Assembly: GCA_018648265.1 (NCBI GenBank)
Contig: JABGRN010000006.1
Location: 44,845 to 108,844 of the forward strand
Origin: Prolixibacteraceae bacterium
GTDB lineage: Bacteria > Bacteroidota > Bacteroidia > Bacteroidales > Prolixibacteraceae
Length of the DNA: 64,000 nt
Direction of reading: 5' to 3'
In this document: piece by piece, positions 48,801 through 56,786 of the stretch
Layout: every line of letters begins with the position of its first letter
Numbering within the stretch: position 1 is the first letter of the stretch
Position numbers and translations under genes: made by a program
The notes under the pieces: generated by a model
Told to the model about the DNA's origin: nothing
Databases searched by the model: none
What the model saw: the letters and a program-made list of their open reading frames with translations, nothing else

Positions 48801-49918
48801 CTTTCGCCGTACAATTCAACGGCTTGGTTCGGTTTAATCGATTTGCCAAACTTTAAATCAGTTTCATTAAAAACAATTTTTTCGATTACTTCTTCCCCAT
48901 TAAAAAATAATAGAGGCGCATCTTCTCCATAATCTTGTAAAGTGAAAATCCCATCGTGATAAATCTTTGATAAAAATTCTTTATCCGTCATTTTTAAAAA
49001 ATCATTGTCAAATTGACTCAATTCAATTTTGTTTTCAGGCTGAATAATTTCAGTCCTCACTTCCCTGCTCGACAACCCCATCACTAAAATAGCGAGGAGC
49101 GGAAGAACCACCAATTGTTTTAAAACGGCGTACTTGCTTTCTGTTTTCTTTTTCATCATAATAATGCGGTTTTTAAGTTGAGAACCATTCAAAGCAGTCA
49201 GAAAAGGTGCAACCCCTTTTTTGTCGGCTAATCCAACCATGGCCAGTTGGTAAGCTTGCGGGTTGTGGTTTTCCGCAATTTGATGATCGGTTTTATATTC
49301 TAAATTGTTTTTTATGGCATCTTTTATTAACCAGGCAAAAGGATTAAACCACTGAGCAAGAAATAGCAGTTCAGCAAAAAGAATGTCTAGCGTGTGTTTT
49401 TCTTTTACATGAATGTTTTCGTGGCTGACAATTATTTCGAGGTTGGGGTGGGAAAGTGTTTTCTCGGAAAGAACTATTTTGTTGAAAAATGAAAAGGGAT
49501 GAATATCTTTATTTGTAACGTTAACTTTTACCTGAAAAAGGTTTTTAATCCAACTTCGTTTTACAATTGAAATGGCTTTTAAATGCCCGAGTAAAAGATG
49601 GAATAAAAAACCACACGAACCTAATATGTACAATCCAAATAAATAATGATACCATTGAAAAACAAATCCGATGGGTTGTACAATTTCTGTGGAGTTTGCT
49701 ATGTATGCGAAACTATTAGAATTAAAAGAAACGGGTTCAACAATTTTTACGGTTGTAAATGTAATTAACGGAATTAAAAAACTCAGTGCCAGCGAAACCG
49801 GCAAATAAAACCGGTTAAACATAAAGTGTTTTTGGTTCTGAAAAAGAACAAGATAAGCAAGATAGAATGCTCCGGTTGCAAGCGCCGATTTCCCGATGTA
49901 AAACAAATAGTTTTCCAT
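45845..49918 (-). CDS. BlaR1-like M56 metallopeptidase with carboxypeptidase-D-like repeats, TonB C-terminal-like segments and six TonB-receptor-plug-like motifs
   Basis: Zinc motif HENIH in 'LEIIVSHENIHVKEKHTLD'; 'VKGKVTDPKDDPISGASIIVKGKTIGTITDANGNYEL' (x2); 'EEMPQFPGGEKALKKYIDYSIKYPEIALEKGIHGKVYVTFIIDKNG'; six 'YGEKGKNGVI'-type motifs. Confidence 0.9.
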   Translation of the reverse strand: MENYLFYIGKSALATGAFYLAYLVLFQNQKHFMFNRFYLPVSLALSFLIPLITFTTVKIVEPVSFNSNSFAYIANSTEIVQPIGFVFQWYHYLFGLYILGSCGFLFHLLLGHLKAISIVKRSWIKNLFQVKVNVTNKDIHPFSFFNKIVLSEKTLSHPNLEIIVSHENIHVKEKHTLDILFAELLFLAQWFNPFAWLIKDAIKNNLEYKTDHQIAENHNPQAYQLAMVGLADKKGVAPFLTALNGSQLKNRIIMMKKKTESKYAVLKQLVVLPLLAILVMGLSSREVRTEIIQPENKIELSQFDNDFLKMTDKEFLSKIYHDGIFTLQDYGEDAPLLFFNGEEVIEKIVFNETDLKFGKSIKPNQAVELYGERGKNGVLTFNTEIDSEEYKLLMKRIENKEKIIVKGKVTDPKDDPISGASIIVKGKTIGTITDANGNYELRLDNENETLVFIMVGFEKLEIPVDNKNEINIKLNSDKSVSVGTKSVTINTKYKHVVKGKVTDQNSDPISGASILIKGKTIGTITDRMGNYEIKLEEKNETLIFWMIDYKMEEILVAGQSEIDVELVPNEKAKSHDILISTYKSKQTGKKSQGDEVFYKVEEMPQFPGGEKALKKYIDYSIKYPEIALEKGIHGKVYVTFIIDKNGKVNDPKISRGVDPSLNKEALRVVNTLPKWKPGKQNGKIVNVSYTVPINFVPTVKQIRKYSKLGLEIESLEKRNENNKNATKIAVGYPSSNMEFDSEVVRISPNMKNPPLYIVDGKEVEDITYLPPENIESIDVLKDKSATDLYGEKGKNGVICIETKFKKDFNTSDKLIIVDGKEFDGNINDVTVEDIASIDVLKNKTATELYGEKGKNGVIYITTKKKALNKKTVELESFLISIEVHQNKIKLRGLSGCAFKELTFSIKNNNPVVIDKKGISSSEIDQTLSGFLFEIEKVNDQIKLNGKSGTAWKNLSFKPADKRHIISEKGVSLSTLDDDKPLIITDGIITGYKSMDDIDPETIQSISVLKKESAISKYGEKGKNGVILVTTKNSVKFTSKNLPGNPALIVDGKEFYGNINDIPVTDIISMEVKKNQTDTNIYDGKGPEIDKIIIQTKTKYNTENKKPLIVTDGIITGYKSMDDIDPETIQSVSVLKDESAISKYGDRGKNGVIEISIKGVHAAQITLPVILNGKSTEFNLHTLDRDLIKDINKVEPKEAVKKYGELGKYGVYEVSSRKLYTDKVKVKSTSENDKIDTELKFRKFIAKEIRYPVLAQEANREKVVKLSVQIDKKGNITSINEKDGYIKIRVGEVVVAGNKTKEVVVNGYGTKAEAENARKIEEQLMVDETRRVINKMPIIDITEFKGKTVGITVKFVLQ
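46485..46604. repeat. Intragenic direct repeat (copy 2 at 46863-46982), offset exactly 378 bp = 126 codons
   Basis: 'tcgccatatttagaaatagc.gattc...acactaa.cgattgtatcgtttccggatcgatgtcatccatcgatttataacc.gtaataattccatcggtta'. Confidence 0.9.
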
Positions 49919-50277
49919 TAGTTTTCTTCTTTAATCATTTTAACCAATTCATCCAGTTCTTCATTTGTAAGCCCTTTTTCTTTTACAAAAAATGCCACTG
50001 CACTTTTGTACGAATTGTCGAAATAATCGCTTACCACTTGTTTCATAAATGTTTGCCGGTATTCTTCTTTCGAAATTATTGCAAAGTATTGGTAGGTATT
50101 TCCGTACTGTTTAAACCCAATAATTCCTTTGTCTTGCAACAACCTAACCAACGACGAAATAGTATTGTAATGTGGTTTTGGTTCGGGATATTTTTCAATG
50201 ATATCTTTTACAAAAGCTTTCTCAAGTTTCCAAAGGATTTTCATAAGTTCCTCTTCCTTTCGTGTTAATTTTTTCAT
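49918..50277 (-). CDS. blaI: BlaI/MecI/CopY-family transcriptional repressor
   Basis: 'LTRKEEELMKILWKLEKAFVKDIIEKYPEPKPHYNTISSLVRLLQDKGIIGFKQYGNTYQYFAIISKEEYRQTFMKQVV'; stop overlaps the M56 start (TAATG). Confidence 0.92.
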   Translation of the reverse strand: MKKLTRKEEELMKILWKLEKAFVKDIIEKYPEPKPHYNTISSLVRLLQDKGIIGFKQYGNTYQYFAIISKEEYRQTFMKQVVSDYFDNSYKSAVAFFVKEKGLTNEELDELVKMIKEEN

Positions 50278-50411
50278 TTTTTAAAATTAGATGTTAGAAC
50301 CAAGAATCAGTACTATACTTTTTACGATATGTTCGTCATGCTGTCCGTTAGCCGACGGATCGAGCATCTCTGGAAAAAGATTCCGAAATAAATTCGGAAT
50401 GACGTTACTAA

Positions 50412-50585
50412 CCTGAACTATTCATAAATTTATCTATTCCTAAATCAAACTGCTTTGAATAAAGAGAATGCTCGATTCTCGCTTCTCAAAATAGCTAAGG
50501 CTATTTCTGCGAGGCTCAACTCTGCGCTTCCCTTTATTCTGTGCATTTTGAATTCTCATAACGAAAAACTCATGAATAATTCAGG
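50412..50585. repeat. Nested palindromic element with outer arms CCTGAACTATTCAT / ATGAATAATTCAGG and inner hairpins
   Basis: 14-bp arms with one mismatch at 50412-50425 and 50572-50585; inner gaataaag...ctttattc and aatagctaaggctatt. Confidence 0.75.
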
Positions 50586-50615
50586 CTAAATGCATTTCTG
50601 TATAATAACGCAAAA

Positions 50616-50646
50616 CAAATATACAACTGATTTTTCAGTTATGCAA
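50616..50646 (-). promoter_or_regulatory. Putative blaI promoter (TTG-N20-TATATTTG on - strand)
   Basis: -7 TATATTTG at 50616-50623, -33 TTG at 50644-50646. Confidence 0.6.
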
Positions 50647-50680
50647 CTATATTTTCAGTTTTTTAACTGGCTTTTCAGTT
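50625..50680. promoter_or_regulatory. Three operator-like palindromes, AACTGATTTTTCAGTT / AACTATATTTTCAGTT / AACTGGCTTTTCAGTT
   Basis: Sites start at 50625, 50645 and 50665, exactly 20 bp apart. Confidence 0.7.
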
Positions 50681-51163
50681 AACGATTTTTTTTGCGAGCA
50701 GGATTTCATTTTTTGTTGGGGTGAAATATAAAAACGAATCACTCGTTCGTTTTATTAAGTTCCGAAGAATTAACTATTTTTTTCGTGCTTTGCGTTTTTA
50801 CTTTGTGCTTTTGCGTGAACCTTATTTTCCAAGCAAAGGCGCAAAGAATCCGCAAAGTTTTGAAATATATTCTGGATTTAATACAGGAGTATATTCTCAG
50901 GATAATTTCATCAAAAAAACAAAATGCCACCCGAAAGCGGCATTTTACAATATTTAAGATTTATGGAAAAAAGACCTCTGTCGTTTGATCCAGACTTAAT
51001 TGACTAAAGGAAAAAGTAATGGTTTAATGTAAAACCAAATAAATTTGTAATAAACTGGAAAAGAATATGGCAATTTTGTTTCATTTTAATAATTCAAGTT
51101 CTAAATTTGTTACGCTCGATTATAATTTTTACAACTACTTATTCTTTATTTAAACTAAAAAAC

Positions 51164-51457
51164 ATGAACGAACAACAAGTACAACAACCGCAATCACCTC
51201 CACCAAATTATTTGGTTTGGGCTATTCTCACAACTATTTTATGCTGTCTCCCTTTTGGTATTGTATCAATAATTTTTGCTGCACAGGTAAATTCTAAATG
51301 GGTGGCTGGCGATTTTACAGGAGCGCAAAATGCCAGTAAAAATGCCAAAGTTTGGGCGTGGGTTTCTTTTGCCGTGGGAATTTCGGTAGCGGTAATTTAC
51401 CTAATCGCAATTTTGGCTTTAGGTGTAACTGCATTTTGGGCTGATAGTTTTAGTTAA
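51164..51457 (+). CDS. CD225/dispanin family membrane protein
   Basis: 'NYLVWAILTTILCCLPFGIVSIIFAAQVNSKWVAGDFTGAQNASKNAKVWAWVSFAVGI'; start moved to 51164. Confidence 0.85.
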   Translation: MNEQQVQQPQSPPPNYLVWAILTTILCCLPFGIVSIIFAAQVNSKWVAGDFTGAQNASKNAKVWAWVSFAVGISVAVIYLIAILALGVTAFWADSFS

Positions 51458-51855
51458 TGAAAAAGATTTTAAACATTGGGCTGCTACTATTTTTTACAGG
51501 GTTGGCAGTCCTTTTTTTTGTGCTAAATCCCAGTGAGAACGAAATTTTCCCAAAATGTGTTTTTCATTCAATAACAGGATATTATTGTCCGGGTTGTGGT
51601 TCGCAGCGAGCAATTCACAGCTTGTTACATCTTAATTTTTATAGTGTAGTAAGTAATAACTTTTTGTTTCTTCCGGCAGTATTAGTTGTTATGTATCATT
51701 ATTTGTATTCTTTTATCAACCAAAGGTTTAACCTTAAACTGCCTAATATTTTTTATTTTAAAAGTACGCCCTGGATAATTCTTGTTGTGATTTTGATTTT
51801 TTGGATATTGCGGAATTTGCCCATTTATCCGTTTTCAGTTTTAGCCCCGAATTAA
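51457..51855 (+). CDS. DUF2752 family membrane protein
   Basis: 'FPKCVFHSITGYYCPGCGSQRAIHSLLHLNF'; TAATG overlap with the dispanin gene. Confidence 0.88.
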   Translation: MKKILNIGLLLFFTGLAVLFFVLNPSENEIFPKCVFHSITGYYCPGCGSQRAIHSLLHLNFYSVVSNNFLFLPAVLVVMYHYLYSFINQRFNLKLPNIFYFKSTPWIILVVILIFWILRNLPIYPFSVLAPN

Positions 51856-52284
51856 TAAAGAAAATCAATTATCAATTTTCAAACTTATCCGGCGATTGAG
51901 GAATAGACTCCAATTTAATAAAAATCCAAATTCTTTGGAATGGTTTCGTTTTGAGAATTTGATTTTTTGAGATTTGTTTGTTATGCCTCAGTAGCCGCAC
52001 AGGTTTGTAATACCGATTTAACAACCAAATGTCGCATACTTTCGTTTTACTCAGCATACTACTTTGTTGTAGTATCGGCATTAACCATTATAAACTTCGA
52101 AATTGCCATGCGGCATTTCAAAGTACAATTGGTGTAATTTGTATTTTGCTAACTCAGCATCAACAATGTTTCACATAAATCCAACATTTGTAGTGAGGGT
52201 CGAAAACTAAAAATTTAGATTGAATGTAATTAGCGCTTCTAAAAAAACTATATATTTTTCAAGTGTTTTTTAGAAAATGTCAAG

Positions 52285-52346
52285 AATCCCGACAAATATC
52301 GGGACGAAATCTTGAAAATCAAGGAGTCCCGATAAAATCGGGATGA
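52285..52346. repeat. Pair of hairpins tcccgacaaatatcggga and tcccgataaaatcggga
   Basis: Direct reading in an intergenic region. Confidence 0.7.
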
Positions 52347-52419
52347 CTGTTTTCAAGATGAGCATAACGTAGTTATTGGCGTTTTCTAAGAGACACTAAT
52401 TAAAAATAATATCAGTCTG

Positions 52420-53928
52420 TTACAATTTTATAAACACCGGTTTACTTAACTCGCTTTCATTATTTAAACGGTCGAGTACCGAAACCCGTACTTCGTATTT
52501 TCGTTTTTTCTTGTTGATTTTTACGAATTTGAATTTTTTATTGGAAATTATTTTATGGATTAATTTCCCATTTTCAGGATCGAATTGGGTTCCAACTTCA
52601 TTTAAATAAATAACAAACTGATTTGGTTTGTCCATTTCCAATTCGGTTTCGGCAATTCCCCATTTCACTTTTTTGCCCGACTTTTTAATTTTTTGCAGCG
52701 ATTGTGGAGGTATGCCGTCTAACCAATTCATTGATGGGATTATTGCCGGGTTTTGGTATAAATTCATTTTTAAACTGTCTTTAAATCCGAATAAATCGCG
52801 CTTAAAATGTTTGCTGCTAAAAAATGCCGATCCTTCGATTTCGGGAATTAAACGCAGTAGTTTTATCTGTTTTGGAATTTCCGCCGAAGTTGTCCATTCT
52901 TTAATTGAAGAAGATTTATCCATTTTATATGGTGCGTGGCCAATGTACATTCCCCGCTTGTAAGAATGGTTTTTCCACCAATTTGACAGTAATTCAAAAT
53001 CAACAAGCGGATGCCCAATTTGCCAATAAAGTTGAGGGAGCAAATAATCAATCCAACCCTTTTTTTGCCATTTAATTACATCGGCATATAAATGATCGTA
53101 GTTAGTTGCACCTGCTTTTGTATTCGAGCCGGCCGGGTCGTCGGCAATGTTCCGCCAAACGCCAAACGGGCTAATCCCAAATTTCACCCAGGGCTTAATC
53201 GACTTAATTGTGTCGTTTAGCATTTTAATTAAAATGTCAACATTTTCGCGGCGCCAATCGGCTTTATTTTCAATAAAAAATCCACGATTAAAAAGCGAAA
53301 ATGAAACACTGTCGGGGAATGATTCCTGTAATGGGTAAGGATAAAAATAGTCGTCGAAATGGATTGCATCAACATCGTAACGCATTACAATATCTTTTAC
53401 AACTTTCACAACAAATTCCCTGGTTTCCGGCAATCCGGGATCAAAATACAAACGTTCGCCATATTTTAAAATCCATCCGGGATGTTGAAAAGCAATGTGG
53501 TTTCCGGCAAGTGGTTCGTTAACATTTTGTGCCACCCTGAAAGGATTCAACCAGGCATGTAATTCCATTCCCCGTTTGTGGCATTCCTCTATCCAAAACT
53601 CCAGTGGGTCGTAAAAAGGATCGGGTGCTTTGCCAGGTGTACCGGATAAGTATCTCGACCAGGGTTCAAGTTCCGAAGGATAAAATGCATCGGCAGCCGG
53701 CCGGATTTGTAAAATAATGGTATTCATTCCCAGTGTTTGGTGAAGATCGAGAATAGCGGTTATTTCCTTTTTTTGTTCTTTGCTTGACAAACCAGGTTTC
53801 GAAGGCCAGTCGATGTTTGCAACAGTTGCAACCCAAACGGCGCGAAATTCGTGTTTTGGTGATTTTGTTTGTGCACTTAGAAAAAACACATTAAAAATCA
53901 ATAACAGTGAAAGGAAATTTTTCTTCAT
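52420..53928 (-). CDS. Secreted GHL10/DUF187 family glycoside hydrolase (DigH/YngK-like)
   Basis: 'EFRAVWVATVANIDWPSKPGLSSKEQKKEITAILDLHQTLGMNTIILQIRPAADAFYPSELEPWSRYLSG', 'DVDAIHFDDYFYPYP'. Confidence 0.92.
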   Translation of the reverse strand: MKKNFLSLLLIFNVFFLSAQTKSPKHEFRAVWVATVANIDWPSKPGLSSKEQKKEITAILDLHQTLGMNTIILQIRPAADAFYPSELEPWSRYLSGTPGKAPDPFYDPLEFWIEECHKRGMELHAWLNPFRVAQNVNEPLAGNHIAFQHPGWILKYGERLYFDPGLPETREFVVKVVKDIVMRYDVDAIHFDDYFYPYPLQESFPDSVSFSLFNRGFFIENKADWRRENVDILIKMLNDTIKSIKPWVKFGISPFGVWRNIADDPAGSNTKAGATNYDHLYADVIKWQKKGWIDYLLPQLYWQIGHPLVDFELLSNWWKNHSYKRGMYIGHAPYKMDKSSSIKEWTTSAEIPKQIKLLRLIPEIEGSAFFSSKHFKRDLFGFKDSLKMNLYQNPAIIPSMNWLDGIPPQSLQKIKKSGKKVKWGIAETELEMDKPNQFVIYLNEVGTQFDPENGKLIHKIISNKKFKFVKINKKKRKYEVRVSVLDRLNNESELSKPVFIKL

Positions 53929-54018
53929 ACTAAAATATATAATGCAGCAAAGATATAATTGCTTTTAACCTATTTTGAAATGGATGAATAAAAAATTAAC
54001 ATGTCAATAGAAATTATC

Positions 54019-54026
54019 TAATTTTG
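54019..54026 (+). promoter_or_regulatory. Putative -7 element TAATTTTG, 4 nt before the kinase ATG
   Basis: Exact TAnnTTTG; possible leaderless transcript; no convincing -33 element. Confidence 0.3.
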
Positions 54027-54030
54027 CAAA

Positions 54031-54870
54031 ATGATTTTAATAGCCGACAGTGGTTCAACAAAAACTACCTGGTTTTATTCTGGTGTAACAATAGGAAATG
54101 AACTTATAACTACACAAGGAATTAATCCATTTTTTCGAACCGCCGACAATATTATTTTGGAGTTGAAAGAAAGTTTAGTACCCCAATTAAAAGGACAAGT
54201 TGAGCAAATTTTTTTTTATGGCGCAGGAATAATAAATAAAGAAAAAGCAAATGTGGTGAGCTTGGCATTAAATAGATTGTTCCCTGATTCAGAAGTTGAG
54301 GTTCAAAGCGATTTAATTGCTGCCGCCCGTGCAACTTTGGGAAATGAACCCGGGATTGCATGTATTTTAGGGACGGGCTGTAATTCGGGATTATACAATG
54401 GAAGTGAGATAACTGCTCATGTTCCACCACTTGGTTTTATTTTGGGAGATGAGGGAAGCGGGGCCGTTTTAGGGCGTAAATTATTGGCAGATTTTCTAAA
54501 AGGAATTATGCCTGAAAATTTATCCCGACAATTTAAAAAACAGTATCCATTTGAATATCCTGATTTTCTTGAAAAAGTATATCGACAAGAAAAACCCAAC
54601 AAATTTCTGGCGCAATTTGTACCATTTATTAAAGAAAATATCAATGAAGAATATTGCAGGTTAATAGTTGAAAATTCTTTTGATGAATTTGTAACCCGAA
54701 ATATTTCGAGGTATTCGGATTTTGCGAAACAAAAAATTTGCTTTGTAGGATCGGTAGCATTTCATTTTCAGAAACAATTAAAAGATGTATTAATCAGAAA
54801 TAATTTGAAATTGGAATTTGTTTTAAAAGAGCCAATGGAAGGCTTGAAACGATTCCATACAAAATTTTAA
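54031..54870 (+). CDS. N-acetylglucosamine kinase-like (BadF/BadG/BcrA/BcrD ATPase family)
   Basis: 'MILIADSGSTKTTWFY', 'ACILGTGCNSGLYNG', 'GFILGDEGSGAVLGRKLL'. Confidence 0.9.
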   Translation: MILIADSGSTKTTWFYSGVTIGNELITTQGINPFFRTADNIILELKESLVPQLKGQVEQIFFYGAGIINKEKANVVSLALNRLFPDSEVEVQSDLIAAARATLGNEPGIACILGTGCNSGLYNGSEITAHVPPLGFILGDEGSGAVLGRKLLADFLKGIMPENLSRQFKKQYPFEYPDFLEKVYRQEKPNKFLAQFVPFIKENINEEYCRLIVENSFDEFVTRNISRYSDFAKQKICFVGSVAFHFQKQLKDVLIRNNLKLEFVLKEPMEGLKRFHTKF

Positions 54871-55355
54871 AATTTGTAACTAATCAGTGCCCAAAAAGAA
54901 TATTAATAACTTCATCTCTGAGTAACTCAGTGTCTTCTTTGTGTGCCTCTGTGAAATAGCTATTACACAAAGTTACTCAAAGTAGCACAAAGTAAAGTTT
55001 AAGTCTTTTATTAAACCTGGTCAATATTGATATTAAATACACTGGTTAGTTATAAAAATTGAGGCCACTCCGAAAAGTGATTTTTCGTCATTGCGAACGG
55101 AGTGAAGCAATCTCAACAAACACATTTACAGCGATTTAGGATTGCTTCGTGCCTCGCAATGACAAATCTATTTTTCAAGATCCTGAAACAAGTTCAGGAT
55201 GACGTTCTAATAAACAATGCTAATTAAAACGTCATGCCGAATTTATTTCGGCATCTCAGCTGTTATTTACTTATTATGCCCAATAATTTTGGGTGACCAC
55301 TCGCAATGACGGATATTTTGACTTTTTGGAGTAGGCTAAAAAAAAAATAAATTGA

Positions 55356-56171
55356 ATGAAAAACATTACTGAATCGAGTTCGAATTTTACCAACCTGGAT
55401 AAAATGAGTACGCTCGAATTATTAAAGGGTATTCATAGCGAAGACAAAAAGGTATTACCGGCTGTCGAAAATGTAATCCCTCAAATCGAAAAGCTGGTAA
55501 ACGAAATTGCACCACGGGTAAAAAAAGGTGGCCGCTTGTTTTATATTGGGGCCGGGACCAGTGGTCGCTTGGGAATTTTAGATGCTTCGGAAATACCACC
55601 AACTTACGGTGTAGGTTACGGTTTGGTAATTGGCTTAATTGCAGGGGGGGACCAGGCTATCAGAAAAGCTGTTGAATCGGCAGAAGATGATGAAGGACTT
55701 TCGTGGACGATTTTAAAAGAACACAATATTAATAAACTCGATACAGTTGTGGGAATTGCTGCGTCGGGCCGGACACCTTATGTAATTGGTGCTGTAAAAA
55801 ATGCACGCGAAAACGGGATACTAACTGCTTGCATTACGAGTAATCCGGAAACTTTGCTTGCACAAAATGTCGATATCCCGGTTGAAGCAATTGTTGGGCC
55901 GGAGTTTGTTACTGGAAGTACCCGGATGAAATCGGGGACTGCCCAAAAGTTAATCCTGAATATGATTACAACAACACTGATGATAAAGCTGGGCAGGGTA
56001 AAGGGCAATAAAATGGTTAACATGCAACTTACAAATAAAAAACTGATAGAACGAGGCACCAAAATGATAATGGAAGAATTGGGCTACACTGAAACGAAAT
56101 CAAAGAGATTGCTGATTTTGCATGGTTCGGTTCAAAAGGTGTTTGAGGAATTTAATAGCAATAATCTTTGA
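55356..56171 (+). CDS. murQ: N-acetylmuramic acid 6-phosphate etherase
   Basis: 'GGRLFYIGAGTSGRLGILDASEIPPTYG', 'GGDQAIRKAVESAEDDEG', 'VGPEFVTGSTRMKSGTAQKLILNMITT'. Confidence 0.96.
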   Translation: MKNITESSSNFTNLDKMSTLELLKGIHSEDKKVLPAVENVIPQIEKLVNEIAPRVKKGGRLFYIGAGTSGRLGILDASEIPPTYGVGYGLVIGLIAGGDQAIRKAVESAEDDEGLSWTILKEHNINKLDTVVGIAASGRTPYVIGAVKNARENGILTACITSNPETLLAQNVDIPVEAIVGPEFVTGSTRMKSGTAQKLILNMITTTLMIKLGRVKGNKMVNMQLTNKKLIERGTKMIMEELGYTETKSKRLLILHGSVQKVFEEFNSNNL

Positions 56172-56381
56172 ACAATTCTCTTATTTGTTTGGTTATTCCA
56201 GTCAAAAAAATGATATATTTGTCACTTGAAAATCGTTCAAAAACATGCAATACTAAACAGGGAATAATTTGTTAGAAATTGTATTATAATATTTAAGATT
56301 AATCATCGGGCTTGTCGTTCTGGCAAGCTTGTGGTTTATTAGGTTTAGTTGGTTTAGGTTAGTTCCCTTGAATGGGGACAG

Positions 56382-56408
56382 AAAAGGCTGTCAGAGGACA
56401 GCCTTTTT
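56382..56408 (+). terminator. Terminator hairpin aaaaggctgtc-agag-gacagcctttt
   Basis: Perfect 11-bp stem plus T-run, between murQ and susC. Confidence 0.75.
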
Positions 56409-56786
56409 GTATTTTTCAAGACCCTGTACATTAGCTCTTTATACGAACACACATCTTAAACATGTTCCAAAACATACGAAAAAATATGGTTTCGTAAAAT
56501 ATATTTTGCTTTTTTCGGTAACGTTAACGACCATTTTTTTAGAAGAAGAAATAAGTTGAAAAAAAACGAGAAATGGTGATTCATTAAACGCGGATTCCCA
56601 AAATATTTATTTAAAATTGAAACAAAAAGACTAATAACTAAATAAACTAATAAACTTAATGCCTATGTAAATATCTGTCGTTTCGAATTTAAAAAGGGAA
56701 TCGGTAAACAAATTCGAATATTCCCAAAATCAATTTTGAATTCTTTTTTGAATAATTACAATTTAATAATTAAACAAATCAAACCT

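Noticed and set aside
50721-50988. Overlapping ORFs 50721..50957, 50739..50930 and 50785..50988
   Set aside because: Coding potential comes from a GCAAAG-type inverted repeat; no start context or recognisable domain.
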